From NCBI GenBank assembly GCA_905182175.1, contig CAJJAT010000003.1:1-64000 (forward strand): 64,000 nucleotides of DNA, in the 5' to 3' direction. This document shows positions 19,357-28,765 of this stretch, piece by piece. The notes beneath the pieces were generated by a model. It did no database searches and was not told the origin of the DNA. It saw only the letters and a program-made list of their open reading frames with translations. Positions within the stretch are counted from its first letter, which is position 1, and each line of letters opens with the position of its first letter. Position numbers and translations under genes: made by a program. This DNA is from Flavobacteriales bacterium UBA1494. GTDB lineage: Bacteria > Bacteroidota > Bacteroidia > Flavobacteriales_E > Vicingaceae.

Positions 19357-19956
19357 TTATTCGAACATCACACTTTCTAATTCAACAATAACTTCATTCT
19401 TGCGGTTAAAAATTTCATACGGGGGATTGTATTCTAAAAAGTAAAATCGGTTTGTATAGGTTATGTTTTCAGCATCTAAAGCTAATTTTAGTTTCTGTTT
19501 GTAGTGTTCTATCTTTTCGTCATTGGCCCAGCCTCCAAAGGTGATGGCAGCAATCGTTTTTGCCGGTTCCTCCCGAAATTTGATTCGTGATTGGTTTGGC
19601 TCCGGGAGCGTTTCCTTTTTAAACTTCTTCGGAACCATAAACATCATTGTCATGGAGTCTTCTAAAGACATGGATACTGGTGAAGTCATTGCTATTTTTT
19701 CATTCGTTTTATTTCCACCAAAAATATAACCTGCTAAAATGGAAAACCCTTTACCTGATGCATCTTTGTACTTATTATCGCTGAGTTTAACGGAAGTAAA
19801 CAAACTTGCTTCATAGTCGCGGATTTCAAATACATCATATTTTTTACTAACTAAATAGGGGTAGGTTTCAATGTCTTTTTGGCCGTTCACAGCGAAAAGT
19901 TGAATTGCAACAAATGCAATTAAAATTACTCCCAATACGATGAATACTATTTTCAT
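19357..19956 (-). CDS. SOUL-type heme-binding protein
   Basis: An N-terminal membrane anchor or signal (residues 1-22) precedes a SOUL domain: YPYLVSKKYDVFEIRDYEAS, the GYIFGGNKTNEKIAMTSPVS segment, and MTMMFMVPKKFKKETLPEP. These are the characteristic motifs of SOUL/HEBP proteins. It may bind heme or related tetrapyrroles at the cell envelope. It is monocistronic. Confidence 0.88.
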   Translation of the reverse strand: MKIVFIVLGVILIAFVAIQLFAVNGQKDIETYPYLVSKKYDVFEIRDYEASLFTSVKLSDNKYKDASGKGFSILAGYIFGGNKTNEKIAMTSPVSMSLEDSMTMMFMVPKKFKKETLPEPNQSRIKFREEPAKTIAAITFGGWANDEKIEHYKQKLKLALDAENITYTNRFYFLEYNPPYEIFNRKNEVIVELESVMFE

Positions 19957-20277
19957 GGTGCAAATTTTAAGTTATTTCAAGTAAGTTTTTAATTGCTGTA
20001 TCCTATTATAAAATATTCAATTCCAAATACTTAAATAAATAGCAAGTGAGGAACGGAGTGTTCGACATTAGATGATTGTATTGGTGTTCAATCACTTTCT
20101 CTTTTAAGAACTAGTTTTATATTCTCAAATGTGCGAGGAATATAACAGGCGACAGAGTATTTGGTCTCGGATGTATAGTTGTTTTATTCTAGGCATATAG
20201 TTCAAGTCAAAGAAGGCATCGTTATGTTGTGAACAACATGTTTATTTTTAAGTGCCGATTGCTATGCTTAGTAATTT
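19957..20277. other. 321-base intergenic gap with one short palindrome
   Basis: No frame or repeat stands out. ATGTTGT-GA-ACAACAT at 20224-20239 is a perfect 7-bp dyad. Its 2-base centre is too tight for an RNA loop, so a protein-binding site is more likely than a terminator, but no partner is evident. Confidence 0.3.
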
Positions 20278-20820
20278 TTAAATCAATTCAATCTTGGCAT
20301 TTTGATTCTCAATTTTTTGAATGTGTTCTTCTAATTGGAACGACGATTTACTAAAGTTTTCATTTCTTTGACTGGCTTGCTTCTGTCTGCTAATACTTCT
20401 CGCAAAACGTCTAATACTTTCTTCTGTATTTAGGATTAGACCTGGTACGGGAACACTTTTACCAGCATCATCTTTGGCTACCATGGTGAAATAAGAAGAA
20501 TTGCAATGTTTGATGATGCCAGACTTAATATTTTCAGATTCTATTTTCAGACCAACTACCATAGAAGTTCGTCCTGTATAATTGATAGAAGCTTTTAACG
20601 TCAGCAGCTCGCCTACTTCGATTGGATTCAAAAAATCCACCTTATTTACGGAAGCGGTAACGCAATAATGCCCTGAATGCTTAGAGGCACATGCGAATGC
20701 GACTTGATCCATAAGACTAAGCACAAACCCACCGTGAATAAAACCACTAAAATTAGAATGGGAAGGCAGCATAAGCTGACTCATTGTTAGTTGAGAGGAT
20801 TCAATTTTTTTATATTCCAT
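20278..20820 (-). CDS. Acyl-CoA thioesterase (hotdog fold)
   Basis: Hydrolyses acyl-CoA to free acid and CoA. The hotdog motif is visible as FIHGGFVLSLMDQVAFACAS, followed by CVTASVNKVDFLNPIEVGE and TGRTSMVVGLKIESE, as in the YciA/BACH group. The C-terminal 45 residues are charged and extend beyond the hotdog core. The natural substrate cannot be read from sequence. Confidence 0.85.
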   Translation of the reverse strand: MEYKKIESSQLTMSQLMLPSHSNFSGFIHGGFVLSLMDQVAFACASKHSGHYCVTASVNKVDFLNPIEVGELLTLKASINYTGRTSMVVGLKIESENIKSGIIKHCNSSYFTMVAKDDAGKSVPVPGLILNTEESIRRFARSISRQKQASQRNENFSKSSFQLEEHIQKIENQNAKIELI

Positions 20821-21023
20821 AGTATATAAATTATTGTTTGATTGATCAAGTTTTAGGGCAATTTTTTGTTGTAAAACTGAACTGCCAATTTTTAGTTAAA
20901 AATACGGATTATTCAATTTTTAAAGAGGGAGAGTAGTATCTATTCCTACACGCTAAATTATTGAAGTGCTTTCTTGAAGAACTTGGAGATCATCGATAAG
21001 TTTCTGGAATGCTGTCTTTTTGA

Positions 21024-21765
21024 TTAAATCCGAAGTCCAACTCCAATTCGAACCATGACGTTGCGAGGAAGAGCCTCGAAACTTACCAGAGTAGTTTTCC
21101 TTTGGGATATAGGAAGTATTGGATTCTCTCTCGTATTAACGGCAACATGTGTTTCAAAAAGCTGAATTGGAACATTTAAATCCAAGTACCAATTTCCTTT
21201 TAGAGTGTAATTAATTCGAGGCACTATAGCGAATAACGCTCCAAAATCAGTGTTTCTTTCGGGAAACTGACTGCTAATGGAAGGCATTGTTATTGAATTC
21301 TCAAAAAAGGGGTTAATTGATAGACCTAGATAAGGGGTAAGTTTTGTTTTCTCAGTTGTTTTGCGCAGTACAATGTTGTATTCATAACTCAATGCAAAGA
21401 AAACCCGTGTGTTCTTTTCACCTGCAACCAACTCTTTTCTACCCGGACTGTCATTTGAAATAATAGTCTCATTTTGGTTGAAATTTATTAAAAGCCGTGC
21501 TAATTCAAATTCATGAAAATTGCCATTTTCTCGCTCAATGGTAAAAGCAGGGGAGAAGTATCCTAACTGGTACTTTTTGTTTTTTCAGTTGTTCTGTTCT
21601 TCGTAATTGAGTCAAAGGTGGAAATGTCATTGTTTGTCACAAAACTAAAGTTTGTATAAAGTTTTATTGATTTAGTAGTGCTATTTTGTCCGTAGCTTTT
21701 TACGCTCACGAAGAGAAGAACAAAAAGAAAGATAGCAGACGGTAGGTGAAAAAGTAATTTTTCAT
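21024..21765 (-). pseudogene. Outer-membrane beta-barrel gene with two frameshifts
   Basis: An ATG at 21765 opens a signal peptide (MKNYFFTYRLLSFFLFFSS) that runs into TGA. A one-base shift gives VSVKSYGQNSTTKSIK through FDSITKNRTTEKTKS. A second shift near 21584 gives YQLGYFSPAFTIEREN and joins without interruption the open frame at 21431-21024 (FFALSYEYNIVL ... MVRIGVGLRI). The C-terminal strands are of outer-membrane barrel type. The complete protein would be about 245 residues. The open 3' part alone (135 codons) is not a gene. Confidence 0.8.
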
Positions 21766-21910
21766 TTGTATGGAAATTTTAGATTTTCAACTAAACGCTG
21801 AAGCTAGTGGTTTAGTATGAAGTGCTACAACTAGTTTCTTGATGCCACAATCTGCTTCAGTTTTTTGAGGAGTATAAATTTGCGGAACAGCCTTGTTGCA
21901 TGCGCTACTC

Positions 21911-22584
21911 TCAGCTTTCCGATAACGGTGAAATCATAATGTGCGCCCTATGCGTTCCAGGATTCATGATCCAAGGATGATTGGAAGCAAAAGGAACTTC
22001 CGGCAAGCCTGTAGATTCTGAAGTGGACCACGGCATATAGATTACATAGCGGAGGTTTGCTCCCTCAACAATAGAGGTAGTGCTGTCATACATCGTTTCT
22101 GACCCGTAGTAAATGTGTAATGTGGACCCAGCAGTAATTTCAAGTTCTCCTGAGTTCATTTCTGCTTCACGAATATCAAAGATTTCTTGTCCCGACTTTC
22201 CTTCAGCTTTTAAAGCCCTTCCTCTCGCCATAAAAGGTTCAAGGCTGTTGTGGTAGCATGCTGCGTTAAATCCACCTTGGTTTGGATTGTCTGCAATAAC
22301 AATAAATTCATTGTTACCTTCTTTTAGGGTCACAAACTCACCTGCCATATTATATCCAATAACTTTACATCCAGCTCTGCTTTTTTCAGGCGCAGTCATT
22401 AATGCTGTTGAAACTTAGGCTTCATCTGTATCAATCGGTTTTAACAGTTTATTGACCTTAATCGATGGTTGCATTATTGTATTTTCAATTGTTGAGGATT
22501 CCTGTATTGTGGTTTTTGTAGGGTCTGGAGAAGTACAAGAAATTAATATTCCTGTAAAATGAAGGGAATAAGAATACGTTTCAT
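21911..22584 (-). pseudogene. Decayed lipoprotein gene
   Basis: An ATG at 22584 gives MKRILIPFI; one extra base in the following T-run would continue FTGILISC, a clean lipobox. The frame then reads SPDPTKTTIQESS to a TAA at 22417-22415 and continues in the same frame with VSTALMTAPEKSRAG to the end at 21911. The C-terminal part (VIGYN.AGEFVTL, NEFIVIADNPNQGGFN, NHPWIMNPGTHRAHIMI) belongs to a conserved secreted Bacteroidota family of unknown function that I recognise but cannot name. One frameshift and one nonsense codon inactivate it. Confidence 0.65.
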
Positions 22585-22747
22585 ATGTTTTCTGAGTATT
22601 GGGCATGTTTACTGAAATTGAGCGAGTGGTATCATCCGCAATAAAGGAATCGTTATATTCAAATTGAAAGCCTTCCTCATTTACCCAAAGTTCGCCTGCG
22701 GTATCATTTCCTTTGTAAATGACCTGCAATTTATTCTCAATCTTCAT
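22585..22747 (-). pseudogene. hipA: Truncated hipA toxin gene (N-terminal fragment)
   Basis: The first 55 residues match the N-terminal subdomain of HipA kinases: YKGNDTAGELWVNEEGFQFEY, DSFIADDTTRSISVNMP. The kinase core is entirely missing. The frame continues by chance into the neighbouring lipoprotein wreck (open to 22415). The ATG overlaps the hipB stop, the usual hipBA coupling. A deletion apparently joined hipA codon 55 to the lipoprotein start. Confidence 0.7.
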
Positions 22748-22962
22748 AGCTTACTATCAACGTTTTTTATTTCCACTTTCATTTCCAAATTGAGATATTC
22801 AAAAATATCGTGCAATATCTCGAATGTTGGATTGGTCACTCCTCGTTCAATTTTTGAAATTGTCGTCTTCGACATCGTAGTAAGCTCTGCTAAGTCTAGA
22901 ATAGTTAGACCCAATGTCGTTCTTCTCTGTTTTATAAGTTTTCCTAGGTCTTCTAATTCCAT
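22744..22962 (-). CDS. hipB: HipB-like antitoxin/XRE-family repressor
   Basis: A 72-residue helix-turn-helix protein: LGKLIKQRRTTLGLTILDLA, then MSKTTISKIERG, the classic XRE recognition helix, and TFEILHDIFEYLNLEM. It is intact, although its toxin partner hipA is cut to a fragment. A palindrome of hip-operator form lies 8 bases upstream. It may still repress its own promoter and possibly others. Confidence 0.8.
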   Translation of the reverse strand: MELEDLGKLIKQRRTTLGLTILDLAELTTMSKTTISKIERGVTNPTFEILHDIFEYLNLEMKVEIKNVDSKL

Positions 22963-22969
22963 AATATTG

Positions 22970-22985
22970 TACCATTATAGTGGTA
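22970..22985. promoter_or_regulatory. Probable HipB operator, TACC-N8-GGTA
   Basis: TACC-ATTATAGT-GGTA is a palindrome with an 8-base spacer just before the hipB ATG. The E. coli hip operators have the form TATCC-N8-GGATA, so the architecture matches. Similar half-sites occur at about 23031-23040 (TACCACTAC) and 23097-23107 (ATAGTGGTATA). The second is in the same context as the first: GTGGTAT followed by an ATTTG/AATTTG stretch. Confidence 0.5.
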
Positions 22986-23202
22986 TTATATTTGCAAATA
23001 TTCAGATTTATGGACAAGTTGTATCCGTTTGTACCACTACGCTGTCATTTTTTTGCCATAAATTAGGATAGTTAGGCTAAAATTTAGATTGTATCAACAT
23101 AGTGGTATAATTTGTAAATGATCTTAAATAATCGTTCAATCAGCTGCAATTCTGAACGCATCAATTTCCTCCTATTTCAATACCTTTGAAATAAATGAAA
23201 AC
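22986..23202. other. Regulatory gap between hipB and the pfkA remnant
   Basis: It contains two further HipB-like half-sites and, facing right, TACCTTTG at 23181-23188, a TAnnTTTG box 14 bases before the dead pfkA ATG. No coding frame is seen. Confidence 0.35.
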
Positions 23203-23634
23203 ATGAAACGAATTGTTGTTTTTACTTCAGGTGGAGATGCTAGGGATTGGATGTCTGTGTCCGATTAGTGTTAAAAATACCTTGCAACACAACATCGAAT
23301 TTTTTGGAATTGTAAATGCACACGTACAGATGATTTTTAATCGATTTTATTTCCTTAGAATTTAATTCGGCAAGTAACATTGTTTAACTAGGTGGAACTA
23401 TTTTAAAGAGTGCCCGTTGCGATGACTTTAGAGTGGCAGAGGGAAGATAAAAGGCCGCAGCACAATTGAAAAATAGCAGGAAAGGTTGCTGTTGACGGAG
23501 TGTTGGAAGGTCGAAAAAATGAAATGGTTGGAGTATTAAATCGAGAAGTTGCTTTCACTAATTTTGAGAAAGAAATAAAGCACAATAACAAAACAAACAA
23601 AGAGTTACTGCTTTTAGCAGAATCGTTGGCTTAA
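23203..23634 (+). pseudogene. pfkA: 6-phosphofructokinase gene with internal deletion
   Basis: The start MKRIVVFTSGGDA is the N-terminus of PfkA with its ATP-binding Gly pair. A one-base shift then yields LQHNIEFFGIVNA (family: HxxEVxGI). Next come GGTILKSARCDDFRVAEGR with an in-frame TAA, KAAAQLKNS, and after another shift the C-terminus VAVDGVLEGRKNEMVGVLNR ... NFEKEIKHNN ... LLLLAESLA. About 200 central residues, including the fructose-6-phosphate site, are deleted. It ends one base before priA. The match to both ends of PfkA makes the identity secure. Confidence 0.85.
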
Positions 23635-23635
23635 T

Positions 23636-26122
23636 ATGAGTGTAAGAGAAACAAAATTTGCAGAGGTAATCCTGCCGTTGGCCTTGCCACAAACCTTCAC
23701 CTATCGTGTTCCGCACGAATGGAATGAAGACATTGCAATGGGGCAGCGGGTAATTGTGCAATTTGGAAAAGGCAAGAAGCAATATTCTGCCATTGTTGCC
23801 CATGTTCATAATATACCGCCTTCCAGCTATCAGGCAAAGTACCTAGAGGCAATCTTGGACGAAAAGCCAATCATTCATCCCGTACAACTTAACTTCTGGA
23901 ATTGGATTGCAGATTATTACATGGCCAATATTGGCGAAGTAATGGTCACCGCTTTGCCTGGCGGGTTGCGCCTAGCTAGTGAAACAAAGGTGCTGCTGCA
24001 TCCCGAGTATCAAAATAGCATAGACAACTTAACAGACGACGAATACTTGGTGGTGGAGGCCCTAGAAGTTCGAAATGTATTAGAATTAAGTGAAATCTCT
24101 CAAATTCTAAACATTAAATATGTTCAGTCAAAAATTAAATCGCTGATAGAGAAAAAGGCGGTGATGGTGGAAGAGGAGTTAAAGCAGCGCTATAAACCAA
24201 AAATGGTGGACTACGTTCGGTTGACTTTTGAGGCCAACAAAGAAGCACGACTCAAAGTAATATTTGATGAGTTGGGAAATGCTCCCCGGCAATTAGAGTT
24301 ATTAATGACCTTTATTCAATTAAATGGACGATACACTGCTCAACCCAAAGAAGTAAAGAAATTAGAAATTCAAAAACTAATTGGCGCAACTTCCTCCTTG
24401 GTGAACCAGTTGGTTCAAAAAGAGATTTTTGAAGTATACAAAGTGGAAGCAGGTCGATTAACTTCAACTGAGGCGACCTCTAAAGAAAAGCTGTTGAATG
24501 AATACCAGCAAGTCGCTTACCAAGAGATTCAAACTCATTTCAAAGATAAGTCGACCGTTTTATTGCACGGCATAACATCTTCAGGTAAAACAGAGATTTA
24601 CATCAAACTAATACAAGAAGCAATAGATGCTAACAAGCAAATATTGTACTTACTACCGGAAATAGCTCTTACGACTCAAATTGTAACTCGGTTACAAGCT
24701 ATTTTTGGAGAAAAAGTCGGTGTGTATCATTCTCGATTCAATGAAAATGAAAGAGTAGAAGTCTGGAATAATGTTTTGAAATTTAATCCGGGACATTATG
24801 AGGATTTTCAAATTATTTTAGGGGCTCGCTCTTCATTGTTTCTACCTTTCTCTAAATTGGGTTTAATTATAGTAGATGAAGAGCATGAAAATACTTTCAA
24901 GCAATACGATCCGTCGCCGCGTTACCAAGCCAGAGATGCATCTTTAGTATTGGCGCAGATGCAAGGGTCAAAAGTGCTTCTGGGTTCTGCTACACCTTCT
25001 ATTGAGAGTTACACCAACGCCAAAGAAGGGAAGTATGGTTTGGTTACGCTCTCTAAACGCCATGGTAACGTTACGTTGCCTGAAATTACTTGTGCGGATG
25101 TAAAAGAGGCAACGAGAAAGAAAAAGATGAATTCTCATTTTACGCCCGAGTTGTTGAAAATGATGGAGGAAAACTTAGAAGCTGGAAAGCAAATTATTCT
25201 TTTTCAAAACAGACGGGGTTACTCTCCAGTTATGATGTGTGACACTTGCGGAAACGCTCCGCAATGCTTGAACTGTGATGTAAGTTTGACGTACCATAAA
25301 TTTAAACGAGAGTTAAATTGCCATTACTGCGGATACCATACTAATTTACCTACAGCTTGCCCATCTTGCGGCGATACGAACTTGCAAGTAAAAGGTTTTG
25401 GAACGGAGAAGATAGAGGAGGAGTTAGCGATTTTTTTGCCCAAAGCAAAAATTGGACGGATGGATTTGGACACCACGAGAGCAAAGCAGGCCTACCATCA
25501 AATTATTACAGCCTTCGAAGAAAAGGAAATAGATGTGTTAGTCGGAACTCAAATGGTAACAAAAGGCCTGGACTTTGAAAACGTTGGAATGGTGGGAGTA
25601 TTAAATGCAGATAACATGCTCAATTTTCCTGATTTTAGAGCTTTTGAGCGTTCGTATCAATTAATGTCACAAGTTGCAGGTAGAGCAGGTAGAAAGAAGG
25701 ACAGGGGGCAGGTATTGATCCAAACCTTTAACCCGGAACATCAAATTATTCGGCAAGTAATTGACAGTGATTATTTGGGAATGTATCGAAATGAGTTAGT
25801 GGATAGAAGGAACTTTCAGTACCCTCCTTTTTACCGTTTAATTCAGCTTACTTTAAAACATAGAGACGAACGTAAAATTGAGGAAGCAGCTCAGCACTTA
25901 GCTGGTCGATTAAAGCAAAAGTTTGGCAAACGAATTCTAGGTCCTGAACCTCCGGGTATTGCCAGAATTAGAAACTTTTACCATCAAAATATTCTCTTTA
26001 AAATAGAAAGTAAAGCTTCTATTAAAAAAGCCAAAGAATTGCTGCGAGAAGAATTACAACTGTTTGCTGTTCACGATTTGTACAAATCTGTGAGAGTAGT
26101 GGTGGATGTTGATCCAGTCTAG
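23636..26122 (+). CDS. priA: Primosomal helicase PriA
   Basis: Restarts stalled replication forks. The N-terminal 3'-DNA-binding domain (FAEVILPLALPQTFTYRVP) and winged helix precede the superfamily 2 helicase with Walker A GITSSGKTEIY, the DEEH box IIVDEEHENTFKQYDPSPRY and TPSIES. Paired zinc sites (CDTCGNAPQCLNC, CHYCGYHTNLPTACPSCG) sit between the helicase lobes. At 828 residues it is normal. It starts one base after the remnant pfkA stop, so it may once have shared, or may still use, the pfkA promoter. Confidence 0.96.
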   Translation: MSVRETKFAEVILPLALPQTFTYRVPHEWNEDIAMGQRVIVQFGKGKKQYSAIVAHVHNIPPSSYQAKYLEAILDEKPIIHPVQLNFWNWIADYYMANIGEVMVTALPGGLRLASETKVLLHPEYQNSIDNLTDDEYLVVEALEVRNVLELSEISQILNIKYVQSKIKSLIEKKAVMVEEELKQRYKPKMVDYVRLTFEANKEARLKVIFDELGNAPRQLELLMTFIQLNGRYTAQPKEVKKLEIQKLIGATSSLVNQLVQKEIFEVYKVEAGRLTSTEATSKEKLLNEYQQVAYQEIQTHFKDKSTVLLHGITSSGKTEIYIKLIQEAIDANKQILYLLPEIALTTQIVTRLQAIFGEKVGVYHSRFNENERVEVWNNVLKFNPGHYEDFQIILGARSSLFLPFSKLGLIIVDEEHENTFKQYDPSPRYQARDASLVLAQMQGSKVLLGSATPSIESYTNAKEGKYGLVTLSKRHGNVTLPEITCADVKEATRKKKMNSHFTPELLKMMEENLEAGKQIILFQNRRGYSPVMMCDTCGNAPQCLNCDVSLTYHKFKRELNCHYCGYHTNLPTACPSCGDTNLQVKGFGTEKIEEELAIFLPKAKIGRMDLDTTRAKQAYHQIITAFEEKEIDVLVGTQMVTKGLDFENVGMVGVLNADNMLNFPDFRAFERSYQLMSQVAGRAGRKKDRGQVLIQTFNPEHQIIRQVIDSDYLGMYRNELVDRRNFQYPPFYRLIQLTLKHRDERKIEEAAQHLAGRLKQKFGKRILGPEPPGIARIRNFYHQNILFKIESKASIKKAKELLREELQLFAVHDLYKSVRVVVDVDPV

Positions 26123-26570
26123 GGAACAAGAAAGTAAAATGATTCACTTAAATCGGGATCAATAGAGTAAAGTATTTCAATGGCAATAAAAACCTCTAAA
26201 TCGGTTTGATGTAATTTCCTACAGCTAAATACTTCGTGGCACTTGTGCCATTCCACAAGAAAAATTCATCAGTTGGCGGTTAGACCAGCCTCAATGTTAA
26301 ACAGTTTAGTTTTCGTTCAAGAAATAATTCAATGGCTTGCTTCGTTAATGCTGCAAAGGCGTTATGAAAGATACAAACATTAAACCTTTTCACATAAAAG
26401 GGAAGGAGAGTAGCCAAGTAATTTGGTTCTATTTTTTTGACTGTCATATTGCAAGATGTTAAGAAATCAAACCTCCATCCTTCGTCCTTTAACTTTTAAT
26501 CTGACCATTAATGTAGATAGTGAACTCTGCTGCAGAAAGCACGGTTGAGCTCATATTGCAAAGTGTCATT
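26123..26570. other. 448-base gap, possibly degraded coding sequence
   Basis: On the minus strand short protein-like stretches occur in different frames (KKIEPNYLATLLPFYVKRF; WHKCHEVFSCRKLHQTDLEV), all interrupted. I cannot assign them. There is no repeat or hairpin of note. Confidence 0.3.
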
Positions 26571-28623
26571 CTATTTAAGAATTACTTTAAAAGTTGAAGT
26601 AGCTTCGTTGATTCCCGTTAGTCTTAAAAGATAAACATCTTTAGAAGCATTCAATGAAACTAAAATTTTACCACTGTTTACAAACACTTTACGGTAAACA
26701 GATTGTCCTATGTTGTTGTAAATCTCTAACGCCCAATTGAAGCTATTTGATAATCGAACATTAAATTGACCATTTGAAGGATTTGGATATATTAATATAC
26801 CGTCTTTCAAAAAATCATTCATCTCTATTCCAACTCCAAGAATAAGGACACAAGTAGAAGTGTCTTTACAGCCATTCTGTGTTAACTCAATAGCATCGTC
26901 TTCGTTTTGAGTGGCAGTTTAAGAGGCATATGTTTCTCCCACAATAGGAGCGTTGGCATTGTTACAATCTAGCCATTGGTAGGTAGAGTTTGAAGCATTA
27001 CTTGATATGGTAAATCCGTTCTGTGATATACCCTTGTTTTGATTGGTAATAAATAGATTAAGGGTTAAAATACTGTCACAGTCATTTTGATTAATCAACG
27101 TGTCAGGATAGGTCCTAGCAGTAGTCCAACGGTAGGTTCCACTTGGAGAATGGTAAAAGGTACATGCAATCACAAATAAGGAAGAGTCTGACGGCAAGCA
27201 ATCAGATAGCGTAGTAATGAATGCATCTGTTAAACCATAAAAAAGAATTCCCTGTACATTGCCCGAAGGATCAAAGTCTACAGGGGAAGAAGCATTATCT
27301 ACAAGGTAAATTTTTTGGTTTTCACCTATGATGTTAGCACCAATATCTGTATTACTTCCAGAGTAGGTCGTTACCCAATTAAACAAACCATTCTTATCTA
27401 GTTTAAGCAAGTAAGTATCGCTCGAGCCTTCATTCGACTTAATAAGCGAGGCGTTTGTACTTGGATCAAAATCCATGTTTAGAAAATAGAAACCCATACA
27501 AAATATATTATCGTTTACATTTAACTCAATTTTTGAAATTACATCTGCAGAGGCTGTGCCTAATGTTTTAACAAACATAAAATTTGCATTAGAGTCTAAG
27601 TTTTAGAGAAAAATATCTTTACTGCCATTTGATTTTTCAAATGCTGTTGTACTGTTGGTTGGGTCAAAGTCAACAGTATTGTAAAAATGGCCTCCTGTTA
27701 CAATTTCGTTTTGCTCAGAAATTTTAATTGAGTTGACGACAAGCTCCGAGTTACTTGTCAGACTTTTGTTTGCACTAAATTTCCTTGATTGACAAGTTTC
27801 GAAATGAAGCTATCTTCCTGATAACTTTTATATAAGTTAAACACTGCAGCAGAAGGGGCAAAATCTATCGTTCCACCATAGGTTCCAGTAAAAACAATGT
27901 TATCATTCTTGTTATCGCTAACTTCTCTCCCAACATCTAGGTTACTTGAAGACCCAAATGTTTTATTCCAAATGAAAGTTCCATTAGAATCTAATTTTGT
28001 TAAAAAGACATCAGTTGAATTATTGTTTGAACGAACGTTTTGATTTGTGACACTAGGATCAAAATTAACTGTTCCTCTGAAAAATCTTGTAATTATTACT
28101 TCATTCATAGCGTTCGTTGAAACTCAAAGAGCTTCGACGTTTAAAGTTCCACCGAAGGTATTTACCCACACTAAAATTCCATTTGCATTAAATTTTTCTA
28201 TAAATGCATCCAAACCTCCGTTTGAAGTTTTAGAAAAAAGTCCCGTTGTTGATCGATTAAAGTTAACTGTATTAGAAAATGCTCCGGCAACATAAATAGT
28301 ACCTGATCTGTATATAGCTATGGTTCTTGATATATCTGTACCTGTTCCTTCAATTGCCTTACTTACCAACAATTGGCTTGAAGTGCGATATAAGTTTAGT
28401 AAAATGTCGACTCATCCATTATTGGTAACGCTTGGGAGTGTAGTACTTGGATTAAACGTTAAGGCACTTTCAAATGATCCAATGGTTGCAATTTGATTAC
28501 CGTAAACCTCTGCATCCCATATTCTGTCATAGTTTGTTGAACCATAAGAGCGTACCCATTCAAGTGCTTGACCTGTTGAAATTAGAGCAGTTGCTACAAA
28601 AAAGTGAATGTTAATTTTTTCAT
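26571..28623 (-). pseudogene. Repeat-rich secreted protein with type IX sorting domain, broken by several stops and frameshifts
   Basis: The ATG at 28623 gives MKKLTFTFL, then a shift to VATALISTGQALEWVRSYG. Repeats of about 90 residues follow, marked by FDPS/FNPS and DAFIEKF/DVFLTKL plus a Trp-x-x-TFGG strand: seven FxPS-like copies are visible. In-frame stops occur near 28373, 28109, 27579 and 26919, and a frameshift near 27775. After each stop the same protein continues. The C-terminus (26822-26571) is a type A T9SS domain: ILIYPNPSNGQFNVRLSN, DVYLLRLTG. A complete protein would be about 680 residues, exported and released or attached at the surface. Confidence 0.85.
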
Positions 28624-28680
28624 GATAACCCAGAAATACAGAAATTTAATTATCATGTACTTGGTATTGTGATAAGTAGG

Positions 28681-28741
28681 CGAGGTTCTTTACGGATGAG
28701 GCTAAATACTTTATGGATGTGGTTAAATACTTCACGGACAT
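28681..28741. repeat. Three tandem 21-bp units
   Basis: Consecutive imperfect copies read GxxxxTTCTTTACGGATGAG, GCTAAATACTTTATGGATGTG and GTTAAATACTTCACGGACATT. The unit is a multiple of three, and on the minus strand it reads without stops (VREVFNHIHKVFSLIRKE), but no start or gene could be attached to it. Confidence 0.5.
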
Positions 28742-28765
28742 TACCGAGCCGCTAATAAAATAGTG

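Noticed and set aside
20224-20239. ATGTTGT-GA-ACAACAT palindrome as a terminator
   Set aside because: The two-base centre cannot form an RNA loop without losing pairs, and no T-run follows in the direction of the thioesterase gene.
23558-23809. 83-codon minus-strand frame across the priA start
   Set aside because: It is antisense to the pfkA remnant and the conserved PriA N-terminus and has no features of its own.
26571-28623. In-frame stops as programmed recoding (selenocysteine or stop readthrough)
   Set aside because: Both TGA and TAA are involved, frameshifts occur as well, and no structure follows the stops; decay is simpler.
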